DNA from: Candidatus Solibacter sp.
GTDB taxonomy: Bacteria; Acidobacteriota; Terriglobia; Bryobacterales; Bryobacteraceae
DNA: 35,334 nt
Reading direction: 5' to 3'
Assembly: GCA_025463045.1 (NCBI GenBank)
Contig: JAOAPT010000588.1
Coordinates: 1 to 35,334, forward strand
Notes under the pieces: generated by a model
Seen by the model: the letters and a program-made list of their open reading frames with translations, nothing else
Told to the model about the DNA's origin: nothing
Database searches by the model: none
Program-made: the position numbers and the translations under genes
Part shown: positions 7,557 to 16,190 of the stretch, one piece after another
Layout: each line of letters begins with the position of its first letter
How positions within the stretch are numbered: the stretch's first letter is position 1

Positions 7557-9044
7557 ATGACCGCCCAGTGCGTTAGCGTCCTGATCATCGAAGATAACCC
7601 GGACGACGCGTGGTTAGCCCGGGAAGTCCTGCAGGGAACTTCGGAGCCGGCATACCGGGTTGAGTGGGCCGACACGCTCACGACCGGTCTGACTCGTCTG
7701 GCCGAGGGTGGCATCGATGTGCTCCTGCTGGACCTCGGTCTTCCCGACAGCCGCGGGCCGCAAGCGCTGACGCTGATTAGTCATTTAGCGCCGGCCGTTC
7801 CCGTAGTGGTACTGACTGGCGCCGACGATGAGCAACTTGCGATGGACGCGATGCGTGAAGGCGCGCAAGATTACCTAGTAAAATCCCATGCCGACTCTCA
7901 CCTCCTGACGCACACCATTCGCTATGCCATTGAGCGCAAGCGCGCCGCTGAGGCGCTCCGCATCAGCGAAGAGCGCCTGCGCCTGGCGGTGCTGGCTGCC
8001 AATGAAGCCATTTGGGAATACGACCCCGTCAAGGGCATACCATGGAATAAGGCGTACGAGGGACTCTCCGGCATCACGCCGGAGGCCGCGTCGGTCGCCG
8101 AATTCTGCGTCAGGCCTATCCACCCGGACGACCGCGATCGGGTGTTCCGGAGCTTCGCCGAGACGCTGGAAGGACGAGCCCTTTCTTGGAGGGCGGAATA
8201 CAGGCTGAAGCGCGCCGATGGCGAATGGTCCCACATCCATGACCGCGCGATCATCGCTCGCGATCGCTCGGGGCAGGCGACTCGGGTCGTAGGGGCAATG
8301 CTCGATGTCTCCGACCTCAAGCGCAGCGAGGAAGCTTTGCGGGCGTCCAATCGCAAGCTTCAGCAGCTTTCCAGAGATCTGCTGCGCGCCCAGGATTACG
8401 AGAGGCGCAGAATTGCGCGGGAACTGCACGACAGCACGGCACAGCTGTTGGCTGCCTTGAGTATCAACCTCACCCGTCTGCAGGATGGCGGGTTAGAACC
8501 CGAACGGCGAAGCCGCGTACTCTCAGAGGCGGTCGAATTGGCGGCTGCGTGTTCCGCGGAAATTCGAACCGTCACGTGCCTTCTGCATCCACCCCTGCTC
8601 CAGGAACTCGGGCTGGTAAGCGCGCTGCAAAGCTACGCCCAGGGCTTCAACCAGCGGACCGGGATTCACGTCGAGCTCAAAATTCCGGCCGACTTCTGCC
8701 GGCTCAGCCTCGAGGTGGAAGCCACTCTCTTCCGCATTGTCCAGGAAGGGTTGGCGAACGTTCACAAACACTCCGGCAGCCAGTTGGCAGTTGTGCGGCT
8801 GGAGCAGGATTCACAGGAAGTCCGATTAGTGCTGCAAGACCGGGGCCGGGGCTTGCCAGAGGTGCTGCAGGATCAGGCAGAGGGATATGTCCGCTTTGGC
8901 GTTGGTGTCATCGGCATGCGCGAGCGCGCGGAGCAACTTGGCGGCCGGTTGGAGCTTACTTCGAACAAGATCGGCGCAAGGCTGATCGTAGTTTTGCCCC
9001 TAGTGCATTCTAATGATGAAAACGCGAATATTGTTGGTGGATGA
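7557..9044 (+). CDS. REC-PAS NarX-type (HisKA_3) sensor histidine kinase
   Basis: A 495-residue soluble kinase. Domains: REC about 1-125 (SVLIIEDNPDDAWLAREVL, Asp59 in VLLLDLGLPDSRG, Lys in QDYLVKSHADS); PAS with PAC about 135-260 (WEYDPVKGIPWNKAYEG; IHPDDRDRVFRSF; WRAEYRLKRADGEWSHIHDR); HisKA_3 dimerisation domain with His291 in RRIARELHDSTAQLLAAL; HATPase with N-box EGLANVHKHSGS, G1 DRGRGLPE and G2 GVGVIGMRERAEQLGGRLE. HisKA_3 kinases phosphorylate NarL/LuxR-type regulators, and exactly such a gene overlaps its 3' end by 32 nt. The N-terminal REC suggests control by another kinase instead of a membrane signal; PAS could bind a ligand or cofactor. The ATG at 7557 follows a GAGGT motif. The REC resembles that of the decayed gene at 6064 (IEDN-x-DDA/GDA-x-L pattern), suggesting an ancient local duplication. 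Confidence 0.95.
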   Translation: MTAQCVSVLIIEDNPDDAWLAREVLQGTSEPAYRVEWADTLTTGLTRLAEGGIDVLLLDLGLPDSRGPQALTLISHLAPAVPVVVLTGADDEQLAMDAMREGAQDYLVKSHADSHLLTHTIRYAIERKRAAEALRISEERLRLAVLAANEAIWEYDPVKGIPWNKAYEGLSGITPEAASVAEFCVRPIHPDDRDRVFRSFAETLEGRALSWRAEYRLKRADGEWSHIHDRAIIARDRSGQATRVVGAMLDVSDLKRSEEALRASNRKLQQLSRDLLRAQDYERRRIARELHDSTAQLLAALSINLTRLQDGGLEPERRSRVLSEAVELAAACSAEIRTVTCLLHPPLLQELGLVSALQSYAQGFNQRTGIHVELKIPADFCRLSLEVEATLFRIVQEGLANVHKHSGSQLAVVRLEQDSQEVRLVLQDRGRGLPEVLQDQAEGYVRFGVGVIGMRERAEQLGGRLELTSNKIGARLIVVLPLVHSNDENANIVGG

Positions 9045-9672
9045 TCATCAGGTGGTCAGACGGGGAGTCGCCGGACTCATCGCCGATGCCCGCAGCGACT
9101 GGGATGTCTGCGGCGAAGCATCCACAGGCAGCGAAGCCGTGGCATCTGCCGCTGCGCTCAAGCCGGACATCGTCGTCATGGACATTTCCATGCCCGATAT
9201 GAATGGCCTGGAGGCCACGCGCGAGATTCTGAAAGCCAGCCCTGGCACTGAAGTCCTGATTCTGTCTATGCATGAATCGGACCAGATGGTCTACGATGTG
9301 TTGGGCGCGGGCGCCCGCGGCTACATACTCAAGAGGGATGCGGGCAACAACCTGATCGCGGCCCTGGAAGCACTTCGGCAACATAAGCTCTTCTTCACTT
9401 CCGAGGTATCTGAGGTGGTGTTGGGCGGATTTCTTGGCCGCACCGGCGCCACAGCAACCGAGGAGGTGTCCTCCAGCCGGCTCAGCGTGCGGGAGCGGCA
9501 AATTGTCAAACTGGTGGCCGAGAGCAAGTCCAACAAAGAGGTCGCCTTCATTCTTCAGATCAGTATCAAGACCGTGGAATCCCACAGGGCTAACGTTATG
9601 GAGAAACTCGGCCTTCATTCGGTCACCGAACTGGTCCGGTATGCGATCCGCAATAACATTGTGGAGTGCTGA
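9013..9672 (+). CDS. NarL/FixJ-family response regulator (REC-LuxR HTH)
   Basis: A 219-residue DNA-binding regulator. REC domain about 1-122: RILLVDDHQVVRRGVAGLI, Asp57 in IVVMDISMPDMNGLEA, the switch Ser in EVLILSMHES, Lys in GYILKRDAG. LuxR-type helix-turn-helix about 153-217: LSVRERQIVKLVAESKSNKE, then ISIKTVESHRANVMEKLGL. All key residues are intact. It overlaps the end of the HisKA_3 kinase by 32 nt, a textbook cognate pair. Two adjacent ATGs (9013 and 9016) could start it; the choice hardly matters. It shares its HTH style with the dead remnant at 6863-7255, which may have belonged to a paralogous system. Target genes are unknown; the membrane and polysaccharide genes to the right are possible but unproven. 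Confidence 0.96.
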   Translation: MMKTRILLVDDHQVVRRGVAGLIADARSDWDVCGEASTGSEAVASAAALKPDIVVMDISMPDMNGLEATREILKASPGTEVLILSMHESDQMVYDVLGAGARGYILKRDAGNNLIAALEALRQHKLFFTSEVSEVVLGGFLGRTGATATEEVSSSRLSVRERQIVKLVAESKSNKEVAFILQISIKTVESHRANVMEKLGLHSVTELVRYAIRNNIVEC

Positions 9673-9774
9673 CAGAGCAAATTAGGGCGCCGGCAGGGGT
9701 TGGCCACGGCAGGAAAGAGAACCCAACGAAATTAGGGGCTTACCTTACGTTTAATCTGGGTTTTTAGAATTATC

Positions 9775-10599
9775 TTAAACATCGGAGTGTCTGGCCTGCC
9801 TGCCTGCAAATACCGCCAGCATCCAACTGACGATCATCATTGGCAATAATCCGATCATTTTCGCCGGTTCCCATGCCTGCCCGTCTCTACAGAGATATGC
9901 TACGCCGGTGCTGACGGTGATGGTCAAGGCTCCGGTGCAGACGGCCAGGCTGAACCATCGGGGAATACCCGACGCATCGAGTCCGTCATACCGGCAGGCA
10001 CTCATGAGGATGCCCAACCCCAGTACGCTGGAGCAGATCGCGCTCAAGAAGGACATCGGGGCGTGCGCTTGCCAGGCATAGATCGGAACATCGGTCATAT
10101 AGCCGACGCAAGCCACGACTCCAATTGCGAAAATTATCGATCCCAAGATAGCGATCGCCCCAAGCCGCGCTTCGAACAACAGGGGAGTGTGGCGCATCAT
10201 CAACGCCCCCGCAGCGAGCAGGAGTACGACCATTGTATTGGGAGCGATGGCGCTCCAATCCGTTACTCCCATGTTCGCCGAGACCAGCGCTTCCACTCTG
10301 GGTCCCAGTCCGAATGCCCGCTCTGCTGCCATGGCGACCGCCATCGACAAGGCGACCATCGACAACATCGACGTTACCCGCGGGACCCAGAAGCCGACAC
10401 CGATCAAGGCCAGCCCGCAAACCACAAACCCGACAGCAGAAATCGGAGAAGTGGGAACGCTGACGGGCAACAGACCAGGAAAGATTGCCCTGTGCATGAG
10501 CAGCGATAGCAGGACGGCGGTGCCCAAACCGGCGCACATCCCTCCGCTCACGATCAGGCCCGCACGATAAACCGGGCCTGCTCGATATTCATTTCGCAC
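9775..10599 (-). CDS. Polytopic membrane protein, sensor-module-like
   Basis: A 274-residue integral membrane protein with about eight hydrophobic segments: near residues 14-34 (GLIVSGGMCAGLGTAVLLSL), 52-70, 76-92, 120-135, 145-168, 180-200, 215-235 and 245-265. There is no catalytic motif or soluble output domain. The arrangement resembles the N-terminal membrane sensory block of some acidobacterial PAS/histidine kinases, here standing alone, but this is a style comparison only. The start is GTG at 10599, preceded by GAGGTG. It is convergent with the two-component pair, 102 nt away, with no clear terminator hairpin between them. Function is not recognised. Confidence 0.75.
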   Translation of the reverse strand: MRNEYRAGPVYRAGLIVSGGMCAGLGTAVLLSLLMHRAIFPGLLPVSVPTSPISAVGFVVCGLALIGVGFWVPRVTSMLSMVALSMAVAMAAERAFGLGPRVEALVSANMGVTDWSAIAPNTMVVLLLAAGALMMRHTPLLFEARLGAIAILGSIIFAIGVVACVGYMTDVPIYAWQAHAPMSFLSAICSSVLGLGILMSACRYDGLDASGIPRWFSLAVCTGALTITVSTGVAYLCRDGQAWEPAKMIGLLPMMIVSWMLAVFAGRQARHSDV

Positions 10600-10771
10600 G
10601 GTGGCACCTCGGGCGGCCCGCGGTATTCCTCCCAGGCGTCCTTGCTTTGGACGGAACGATACAGAGTTGATACTGTTCCATACATTGGATCAGTGATACA
10701 AGGCGATCCTGGCGCTTGTACAAAACCGACAGTTCGGACTTCATTGTGGATTGTTGACGTATAACCTGCAT
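10589..10771 (-). CDS. Possible 60-aa leader ORF (uncertain)
   Basis: A short ORF beginning MQVIRQQSTMKSELSVLYKR, basic toward its C terminus, ending inside the start of the downstream membrane protein (11-nt overlap). A minus-strand AAGGAG lies 12 nt before the ATG, longer than ideal. Its third codon positions are not GC-biased like real genes nearby. It may be a translated leader coupled to the membrane protein, or chance. I do not recognise it. Confidence 0.25.
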   Translation of the reverse strand: MQVIRQQSTMKSELSVLYKRQDRLVSLIQCMEQYQLCIVPSKARTPGRNTAGRPRCHRAK

Positions 10772-10779
10772 GTGATGGC

Positions 10780-12063
10780 TTAGCTCCTTAACCTACTTTG
10801 CATTGGAAGAGTTACTCTTCGGTATCCTGAAAAACCCCAGTTTGACGGAAGGTGAGGCAGCAGTTCACCGGGGCGAATTCCTACGTGACAATGAGGGCGG
10901 CAGGCCGAACGCCCCGCGGATTTGATACCTTCGGTGACCACGGACCGGGTGGCGACGCCGAGAACCAGAAATACGATGGCAGGCAGGAACCGTCCCTGCA
11001 TGGGGAACTCGACCAGAGAGTGGAAGAAGACTATAGGTACGCCCAAGACCCATGGCACCTTCCGCACCAGGGATACGGATGCGCCGAAGAGCAAAAACAG
11101 GCAGGCGAGCATGGGGATGCCGCCCTCGGCCCCCCACTGTAGCCAGTCGTTGTGGGCGGCGTTGATGAATACGCCAAAGTCTTTGGGGGCGTAGGCTGGG
11201 TACACGTTGGTCCAAGTACCCAGGCCAGAGCCTTTCCATGGGTTCGCCCTGAGCATCTGAACCGTCGCCAAAGCCACTTCCTGGCGACCGGCGTAAGGGT
11301 CTGGAATGCGGAGGCGTTCGTAGAGAGATTCCCAACCGACCACGAAACCGAAGGCAACCGACAGAGCGGCAACAGCTAACAGGGTTCGGCCGGAGAACCT
11401 CAGGAGTACGAACAACACCAGCAGTTCCACGGTCAGAAGTACAAAACCGGCGCGCGAAGCGCCCGCTATTACCGAAGCGTACAAGACCGCTACGGTGAGC
11501 GCGAAGAACCAGCGCTGGCGTGGATGGCGCAGCATCTCGACGGCGGCTGCGGGAAGGGCCAGGGCGATGAAAGATGCGTAGTGATCTCTATTCAGAAAGG
11601 GTCCCAGCCCGGCAGGCTCGGCCGACTCAAAGAGCCAATAGATCTTGCCGTTGCCCAAGAAATATTGGAGGACCGAAACTACCGCCAACGCGAGGGCGTA
11701 GACCGTGAGCGCTCTTCGGAACAATTCCGCGCTTCGGGCTTCTTCGAAGAGTTGAAAAGCCAGGAAGAAGATCGCGAAATATGCGCCCCAGCGAACCGTA
11801 TCCGACTCGGTGGCGAAAGCGTAAACTGACCACCCCATGTGTAACTGCAAGGCGCCCCATCCGCAAATGGCAAGCAGGGGAAGGAGCAGCCACGACCATC
11901 GGGCCTCGATTCTTCCCACAGACCAGGCGAGCGTCCAAAGAATGAAGAAGCTGAAAATGAGCCCTTCGAACAGGTGCCAGGCGAGGAGTTGCGGCGTCCA
12001 GGCCATCGACAGGCCTGCCCCACAAAGAGCCAGGAGCGAGTAGGAAAGAGTGCGCTTCAGCAT
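10780..12063 (-). CDS. O-antigen ligase / Wzy-like polymerase family membrane protein
   Basis: A 427-residue polytopic protein with about ten to twelve hydrophobic segments. The Wzy_C (O-antigen ligase family) region lies around residues 180-330: the strongly hydrophobic ASRAGFVLLTVELLVLFVLL, then the periplasmic loop with RANPWKGSGLGTWTNVYP and INAAHNDWLQWGAEGGI. The pattern G-x-G-x2-T/F followed by H-N-D-x-L-x3-x-E-x-G is the signature of WaaL/Wzy and related transferases. These move lipid-linked glycan onto an acceptor or polymerise repeat units in the periplasm. Its upstream partner (12074-13270) is a TPR protein 10 nt away, a common pairing. It probably serves the polysaccharide locus to the right. 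Ligase versus polymerase cannot be decided from sequence. Confidence 0.88.
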   Translation of the reverse strand: MLKRTLSYSLLALCGAGLSMAWTPQLLAWHLFEGLIFSFFILWTLAWSVGRIEARWSWLLLPLLAICGWGALQLHMGWSVYAFATESDTVRWGAYFAIFFLAFQLFEEARSAELFRRALTVYALALAVVSVLQYFLGNGKIYWLFESAEPAGLGPFLNRDHYASFIALALPAAAVEMLRHPRQRWFFALTVAVLYASVIAGASRAGFVLLTVELLVLFVLLRFSGRTLLAVAALSVAFGFVVGWESLYERLRIPDPYAGRQEVALATVQMLRANPWKGSGLGTWTNVYPAYAPKDFGVFINAAHNDWLQWGAEGGIPMLACLFLLFGASVSLVRKVPWVLGVPIVFFHSLVEFPMQGRFLPAIVFLVLGVATRSVVTEGIKSAGRSACRPHCHVGIRPGELLPHLPSNWGFSGYRRVTLPMQSRLRS

Positions 12064-12073
12064 TAAGGGTCGC

Positions 12074-13270
12074 CTATGGCAGGAGTGTCAACTGTACAGA
12101 GTGAATCCAGAGTTCGCCTTCCATCCTGGTTGTACCCGGCAGCCTGGTATAGGAGAGCAGTAACCTCACGGGGCACTGTTGGCGCGGGGTCTCGAAGGGG
12201 AACATTTGTTCAACGAATTCCTCAGCAGCCAGATTCATCAGGCCCACCATCACAGGCTTACCGGAGGGCATAGGTAGAACGGACCACTGCAGGCCGCTTC
12301 CGGATTGGGAGTGGCGGAGACGGTAGCGGACTTTGAGCTGATATTGCCTCCTGGGCAAGAGCGGAACGAACAGGCCCATCAGTTCGCAGGTTTCGGGCTG
12401 GCTACCGGAAAACTCCAGGTAAAGGCTACGGTCCGGTAGCGATCGGATCGCGGAAACACCGGAAGGGGTCGAATTCTTCCAGTCAAACCCACGTTCCAAC
12501 GGCTCTCCCGCAAAGGCTCCATTCGCGAGAGATTTTCCAGACACCGGATCCAAGGGAAAGAGATTGATCCAGCCGACCCGGATGGCTGTGTTCCACAGGT
12601 CAACGGCCTCGTCGATTTCGCCCGCGGCAAATAGAGACTCGCAAGTTTCTAAAATGCTACTTCGATTTTCTTTCGAGCCGATTCGGACGAGTTGCGCGGC
12701 GGCGGCATGTTGCTGTCCGACTCTGCCTTGCTGGAGCAAGAGACGCAGATAGGCGTCAACCCGGTCGGGAACTTCGGGCAGCAGATCATCGAGTATCTGG
12801 CTGGATGTCAGGTTCAGTCTCTGCGCCATCTTGAACAAGGATTCCGGCTCGCCACTGCCGGCAGATAACGCCGATTTCGCCCATTTGACGAATTCCGTCT
12901 TGTTGCCCTGACGATAGTAAAATGCGGCCAGACTCCAACGAGGCGTGAAGTAACGGCTGACCAGATTGGCTTGAAGGAGGCTCTTTTCGGCTCCGGCGAC
13001 GTCGCCGTCCTGTTCCTGGCGGACTGAGAGCAGAATCCACCAGGACGGATTCCTCGAATTCAGCGCGAGGGCGGTGCGCAGTTGGTCGTCTTGCGAAGAG
13101 TCCAGCGTAGCAATGCGCGCATAGTAATCCGCGTTACGAGGCGTGATCTCAAGTGCGGCATGCAGTGCCTCGACGGTGTCCCTGCGGGAAAGTTGCTCCG
13201 CACGGGTGAAGCGCAATGTCTCCGCGATGGCATAGCCGGCCAGAAAGATCGCAGGGATACTCACAGCCAA
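12074..13270 (-). CDS. Membrane-anchored TPR protein, partner of the O-antigen ligase-like protein
   Basis: A 398-residue protein with an N-terminal hydrophobic segment (SIPAIFLAGYAIAETLRF), then helical tetratricopeptide-like repeats over about residues 30-200 (for example EALHAALEITPRNADYYARI and NPSWWILLSVRQEQDGDVAG). A beta-rich C-terminal domain follows over about 250-398 (SLYLEFSGSQPETCEL; YQLKVRYRLRHSQSGSGL), resembling a carbohydrate-binding jelly roll. TPR proteins of this sort accompany Wzy/ligase genes, here 10 nt downstream. The start is uncertain. TTG 13270 is the first standard codon, but the upstream in-frame residues (RGSKLRIRREIR) form a good positive-inside flank for the membrane segment. 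Translation may therefore begin at a non-standard codon between 13271 and 13320. It follows the TIGR03437 gene by about 50 nt. Confidence 0.78.
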   Translation of the reverse strand: MAVSIPAIFLAGYAIAETLRFTRAEQLSRRDTVEALHAALEITPRNADYYARIATLDSSQDDQLRTALALNSRNPSWWILLSVRQEQDGDVAGAEKSLLQANLVSRYFTPRWSLAAFYYRQGNKTEFVKWAKSALSAGSGEPESLFKMAQRLNLTSSQILDDLLPEVPDRVDAYLRLLLQQGRVGQQHAAAAQLVRIGSKENRSSILETCESLFAAGEIDEAVDLWNTAIRVGWINLFPLDPVSGKSLANGAFAGEPLERGFDWKNSTPSGVSAIRSLPDRSLYLEFSGSQPETCELMGLFVPLLPRRQYQLKVRYRLRHSQSGSGLQWSVLPMPSGKPVMVGLMNLAAEEFVEQMFPFETPRQQCPVRLLLSYTRLPGTTRMEGELWIHSVQLTLLP

Positions 13271-13320
13271 CCGAATTTCGCGCCGTATTCGCAGTTTGGA
13301 GCCCCGCTGCCAGTATCCGT

Positions 13321-15015
13321 CTAATGCTGTTCAATAGGCCGGTCGGGCCGGACAGTCACAGGGATTGGCAGATTCCACGAATCTTTCATGCTCAGCTCCA
13401 CCCCATACAAGAAAACTCGACTGGCCTCTCCCGGAGTCCACCGCTGCGAGGAAATAAATTGCTGAAGCTGCTGCACCGTGACGGACTGGCCGGTGGGACT
13501 CGGGGCTGGTTGCGGGCGGACCGATGCGTCGTGGCTGAACCAGTAATCACCCGCAGGAAGCGTCAGGGGCGAGGCAAGCCGGTAAGTCAACCGATAGATC
13601 GCCTTGGGCGCATCCGCCGCACTGCTCGAGATCAGTTTGACGCCCGTATCGGAAAAGCCGAAAGTTCCAGCGGCCGTATCGCTGGAGAAGACATCTCCAA
13701 CGAAGCCTCCGGTGGTCCTGGGGAGAGGTCCGGTAGAGTTGGACCAGATATTCATCCGGTACTGCACGGATGGATTGTTCGGGTCGAACGGCAGGTTCAA
13801 CTGTCCCAGCACGTCGAAGTACCCGATCATGGTGGTGACCGTTGCGGATTGCGCCAGGTGGAAGTGCCCCGCGAAGACCAGTGGGAAATAGTTCGACATC
13901 GAGAACAGATCGGACAAGCCCGGCTTTTGTGAGTTTGCCGCGCCATTCGCATTGTTATAGAAAGTGCCGTAGGTGTTGGTCTCGATACCATTGTTGTCGT
14001 AGACAATGGTATTGCCGTTCAGGAGAGTCGTAGCAAGCCCTGAAGCCGCGGCGTAGGTGCTGCCGAGACCGGTGTTATTGGTCCACGCATTCAAGCCGTT
14101 AGTCCCCCATGTGGAGACATCGGAGTGCTGGTAGGCCAGCGCGCTGGTTGCCCCGGAGACTCCGTTCCATGTCTCCCCCGGGACCGCCTTACCTCCGAGC
14201 AGAGAGTAGTAGAGGCCAAGCTGGCGATACGGCAGGGTTACGTACGCCTGACTCGATATCTCTCCCGCTGTAACCCGTACCGACACCGGACCGGTAATTA
14301 CGGCAAAGGGCACCTGCAAATTGACCTGATACAACCCCGTCGATCCCGGACTCAGACCGGCAAATACGACCTTGGCGGGCATCCCATAGACGGTAGCCGT
14401 GACCGTTTCAGTAATCACGGAAGGCAGCGAACCAGGATCCGACCCTGGGGCCGGCTGGCCGGCTACCGGGTTTCCCGATGTAGCACCCATGCTATTTATC
14501 CAGAGGACGATCGTCTGTCCTGGAGCTGCCGGATTCGCCGCCGAGAGTACCCTGTAGTCGCTGGTCGTAGCAATCCCAGGCCCCTGTCCCGATTGATCGA
14601 GGGTGAAGATTTTGGGCGCGCGGGCCGCCACCGTAATGGTGTCGATATTGCTGTTGCCGGCGGCGGTCGCCACCCTGATCTGCACCGGCCCGGGGGGCAC
14701 GTCGTACGGCAACTGCGCGTTGATCTGGGTCGGAGAGACGAACCACAGCGGCAGGGCCTCTCCGCTGGAGGCCAGTTGAACCGAAGCGCCAGCCAGGGAT
14801 TTCGGAAGCGGGAATGCCGCGGGCTGCCCGGTGGAGGAGGACAGGCTTGCGCCGAATATGGAAATCAGAGCGCCTGGAGCGAAACTTCTCGAATAATCCG
14901 CGCTATTGACGGTTCCGAGGGATGCAATGTTTGGAACCTGGGCATAGCCCACACCGACGGTGAGGCTCACCGTCGAGATGCAGACCAACAAGAGACACCG
15001 GTGGTTCAAATTCAT
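13321..15015 (-). CDS. Secreted TIGR03437 'Solibacter' domain protein with unique C-terminal domain
   Basis: A 564-residue exported protein: signal peptide about 1-25 (LLLVCISTVSLTVGVGYAQ). About residues 28-268 form two immunoglobulin/IPT-like units of the TIGR03437 type: NIASLGTVNSADYSRSFAPG, then PGALISIFGASLS, LWFVSPTQINAQLPYDVP, GQTIVLWINSMGATSGNP and LYQVNLQVPFAV. This family is strongly expanded in Candidatus Solibacter and relatives. The remaining 290 residues are rich in Asn, Ser, Thr and Gly (for example LAYQHSDVSTWGTNGLNAW; AGDYWFSHDASVRP) and look like an extracellular beta-sandwich; I do not recognise it. The ATG at 15015 has only a weak ribosome binding site. Genes on both sides (FecR-like and TPR) are also cell-surface type. 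The function of the family is unknown. Confidence 0.9.
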   Translation of the reverse strand: MNLNHRCLLLVCISTVSLTVGVGYAQVPNIASLGTVNSADYSRSFAPGALISIFGASLSSSTGQPAAFPLPKSLAGASVQLASSGEALPLWFVSPTQINAQLPYDVPPGPVQIRVATAAGNSNIDTITVAARAPKIFTLDQSGQGPGIATTSDYRVLSAANPAAPGQTIVLWINSMGATSGNPVAGQPAPGSDPGSLPSVITETVTATVYGMPAKVVFAGLSPGSTGLYQVNLQVPFAVITGPVSVRVTAGEISSQAYVTLPYRQLGLYYSLLGGKAVPGETWNGVSGATSALAYQHSDVSTWGTNGLNAWTNNTGLGSTYAAASGLATTLLNGNTIVYDNNGIETNTYGTFYNNANGAANSQKPGLSDLFSMSNYFPLVFAGHFHLAQSATVTTMIGYFDVLGQLNLPFDPNNPSVQYRMNIWSNSTGPLPRTTGGFVGDVFSSDTAAGTFGFSDTGVKLISSSAADAPKAIYRLTYRLASPLTLPAGDYWFSHDASVRPQPAPSPTGQSVTVQQLQQFISSQRWTPGEASRVFLYGVELSMKDSWNLPIPVTVRPDRPIEQH

Positions 15016-15072
15016 GTTCGTTCACCAACCTTCGCTGCAAATTTCACTGCCATTTGGAAAGGCGCCCGATTT

Positions 15073-16002
15073 CTAGCCTCCCGACGCACTGAACTGCCCA
15101 TTCGTCACGGGCGAAAGTGTCGGAGGCTGGGTGCCGGCGGGCAAAGTGCCGTTCGTCACCCCGTTGTTGATCGCCTGCTGGACTCCGTTTTGGACAGCGG
15201 TGGCGGTTTGCTGCGGCGTGAGCGGAGTGTTCGAGCCGACCGGGGTGAACGTAAAAGTCGAGGAAGCCCCAGGCGTGGAGATGCCTGTCACAGTGGCTCC
15301 AATCAACGGTCCGGAAGTAACGGTGACAACGGCGAAACTCCCACTCGAAGTGGTGACCGTCTGTTGGATAGTCGAAACCACGTAAGTGGTAGCTCCGGTA
15401 GTGGGATTAACCACGGCAGTAAGATTAACCGTCATTCCGTCCGGGGTGAGGATCTGCGGGCCGGCCTCAACTCCGGCCGCAGCGCCGCCCCGACTAAAAC
15501 TACCGGTAAACGCCGCGGCCCGCGGTGCGATTACGCCTGGTTGCGGCAGGGCCTGACCCCGGTACCGGAAACCTCCGGTTACCGGTGTTTGGTTACTGTT
15601 GCCCCAGCCGGCAGCGGGAGCGGGCGAAGCTACGCCGGGCGGAACCTTCGAATTGGGAGGGGTTGCGCGATTCACCGGAGCACTTGAGGGAGTCCGGGCC
15701 GCATCGTAGATGGCGGAGCCGCGGAGGACACGTCCAACCGGATTGGAGGCCTGCCCCTCAACTCGTAACTTGGAGTGCGGTTGCAAGGTAATCGCGGTTC
15801 CATCGGTGAACTGAATGACGGCCGAGGCTCCCTCCGTGATCACCTCGGCGCCTAATTGCAGCGGCACGAAATTTCGCGCCGGCGCAAGTATGCCATCGAC
15901 ATTGACGGGAGCGGCGCTGATCACTCTCGCTACGGGCGCCGCGGCGAACGAGACAATGGCGGCCGCAACGCCGAGAAAAAGTATTCCGACTCTCATTTTC
16001 AT
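15073..16002 (-). CDS. FecR-domain secreted protein
   Basis: A 309-residue protein with a signal peptide (MRVGILFLGVAAAIVSFAAA). A FecR-like domain over about residues 25-100 contains ISAAPVNVDGILAPARNFVP, LQLGAEVITEGASAVIQFTD and GTAITLQPHSKLRVEG. The rest is low-complexity Pro/Ser/Thr/Ala/Gly-rich sequence. In iron regulation FecR passes a signal across the membrane to a sigma factor. Here there is no transmembrane helix after the signal peptide and no sigma factor neighbour, so the domain probably has a structural or wall-binding role, as in other stand-alone acidobacterial FecR-domain proteins. It lies 57 nt upstream of the TIGR03437 gene on the same strand, probably in one transcript, and is divergent from the small secreted protein at 16191. 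Confidence 0.85.
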   Translation of the reverse strand: MKMRVGILFLGVAAAIVSFAAAPVARVISAAPVNVDGILAPARNFVPLQLGAEVITEGASAVIQFTDGTAITLQPHSKLRVEGQASNPVGRVLRGSAIYDAARTPSSAPVNRATPPNSKVPPGVASPAPAAGWGNSNQTPVTGGFRYRGQALPQPGVIAPRAAAFTGSFSRGGAAAGVEAGPQILTPDGMTVNLTAVVNPTTGATTYVVSTIQQTVTTSSGSFAVVTVTSGPLIGATVTGISTPGASSTFTFTPVGSNTPLTPQQTATAVQNGVQQAINNGVTNGTLPAGTQPPTLSPVTNGQFSASGG

Positions 16003-16190
16003 GGCTCAATTATAGGCTGTTACAAGGGTTGGGTAAAGACAACTAACTAAGTTACTTTTTAACGGTATTACGTATGTTTTACAGCTACCTTATAAGTTAG
16101 GGTGGAACGGAGCGTCGAGTTATCCAAGAGTATCCGCAGGCGGCGTCTGAACGCGACGCCACAAAAATCAAGCAAGGATTGAAAATCGAA
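16003..16190. promoter_or_regulatory. Divergent intergenic region with palindromes
   Basis: An AT-rich stretch between two divergent secreted-protein genes. It contains TAACT-A-AGTTA (16044-16054), the 8-bp palindrome CTTATAAG (16089-16096), and a hairpin GGCGTC / 7-nt loop / GACGCC (16142-16160) just before the plus-strand gene. These are candidate operator and leader structures. No promoter hexamers were convincing enough to place. Confidence 0.4.

Noticed and set aside
9679-9737. Direct repeat AAATTAGGG (9679-9687 and 9729-9737) between convergent genes
   Set aside because: Nine bases, two copies, no mobile-element content between them; probably chance. No convincing terminator hairpin was found there either.
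10653-10679. Inverted repeat GGAAC...GTTCC upstream of the polytopic membrane protein gene
   Set aside because: Only 5 bp of perfect stem with mismatches inside and no T-run; too weak to call an operator or terminator.
14125-15687. A 520-aa plus-strand open frame opposite the TIGR03437 and FecR genes
   Set aside because: Arg/Gly-rich translation spanning two real genes and their spacer in antisense; no recognisable fold.
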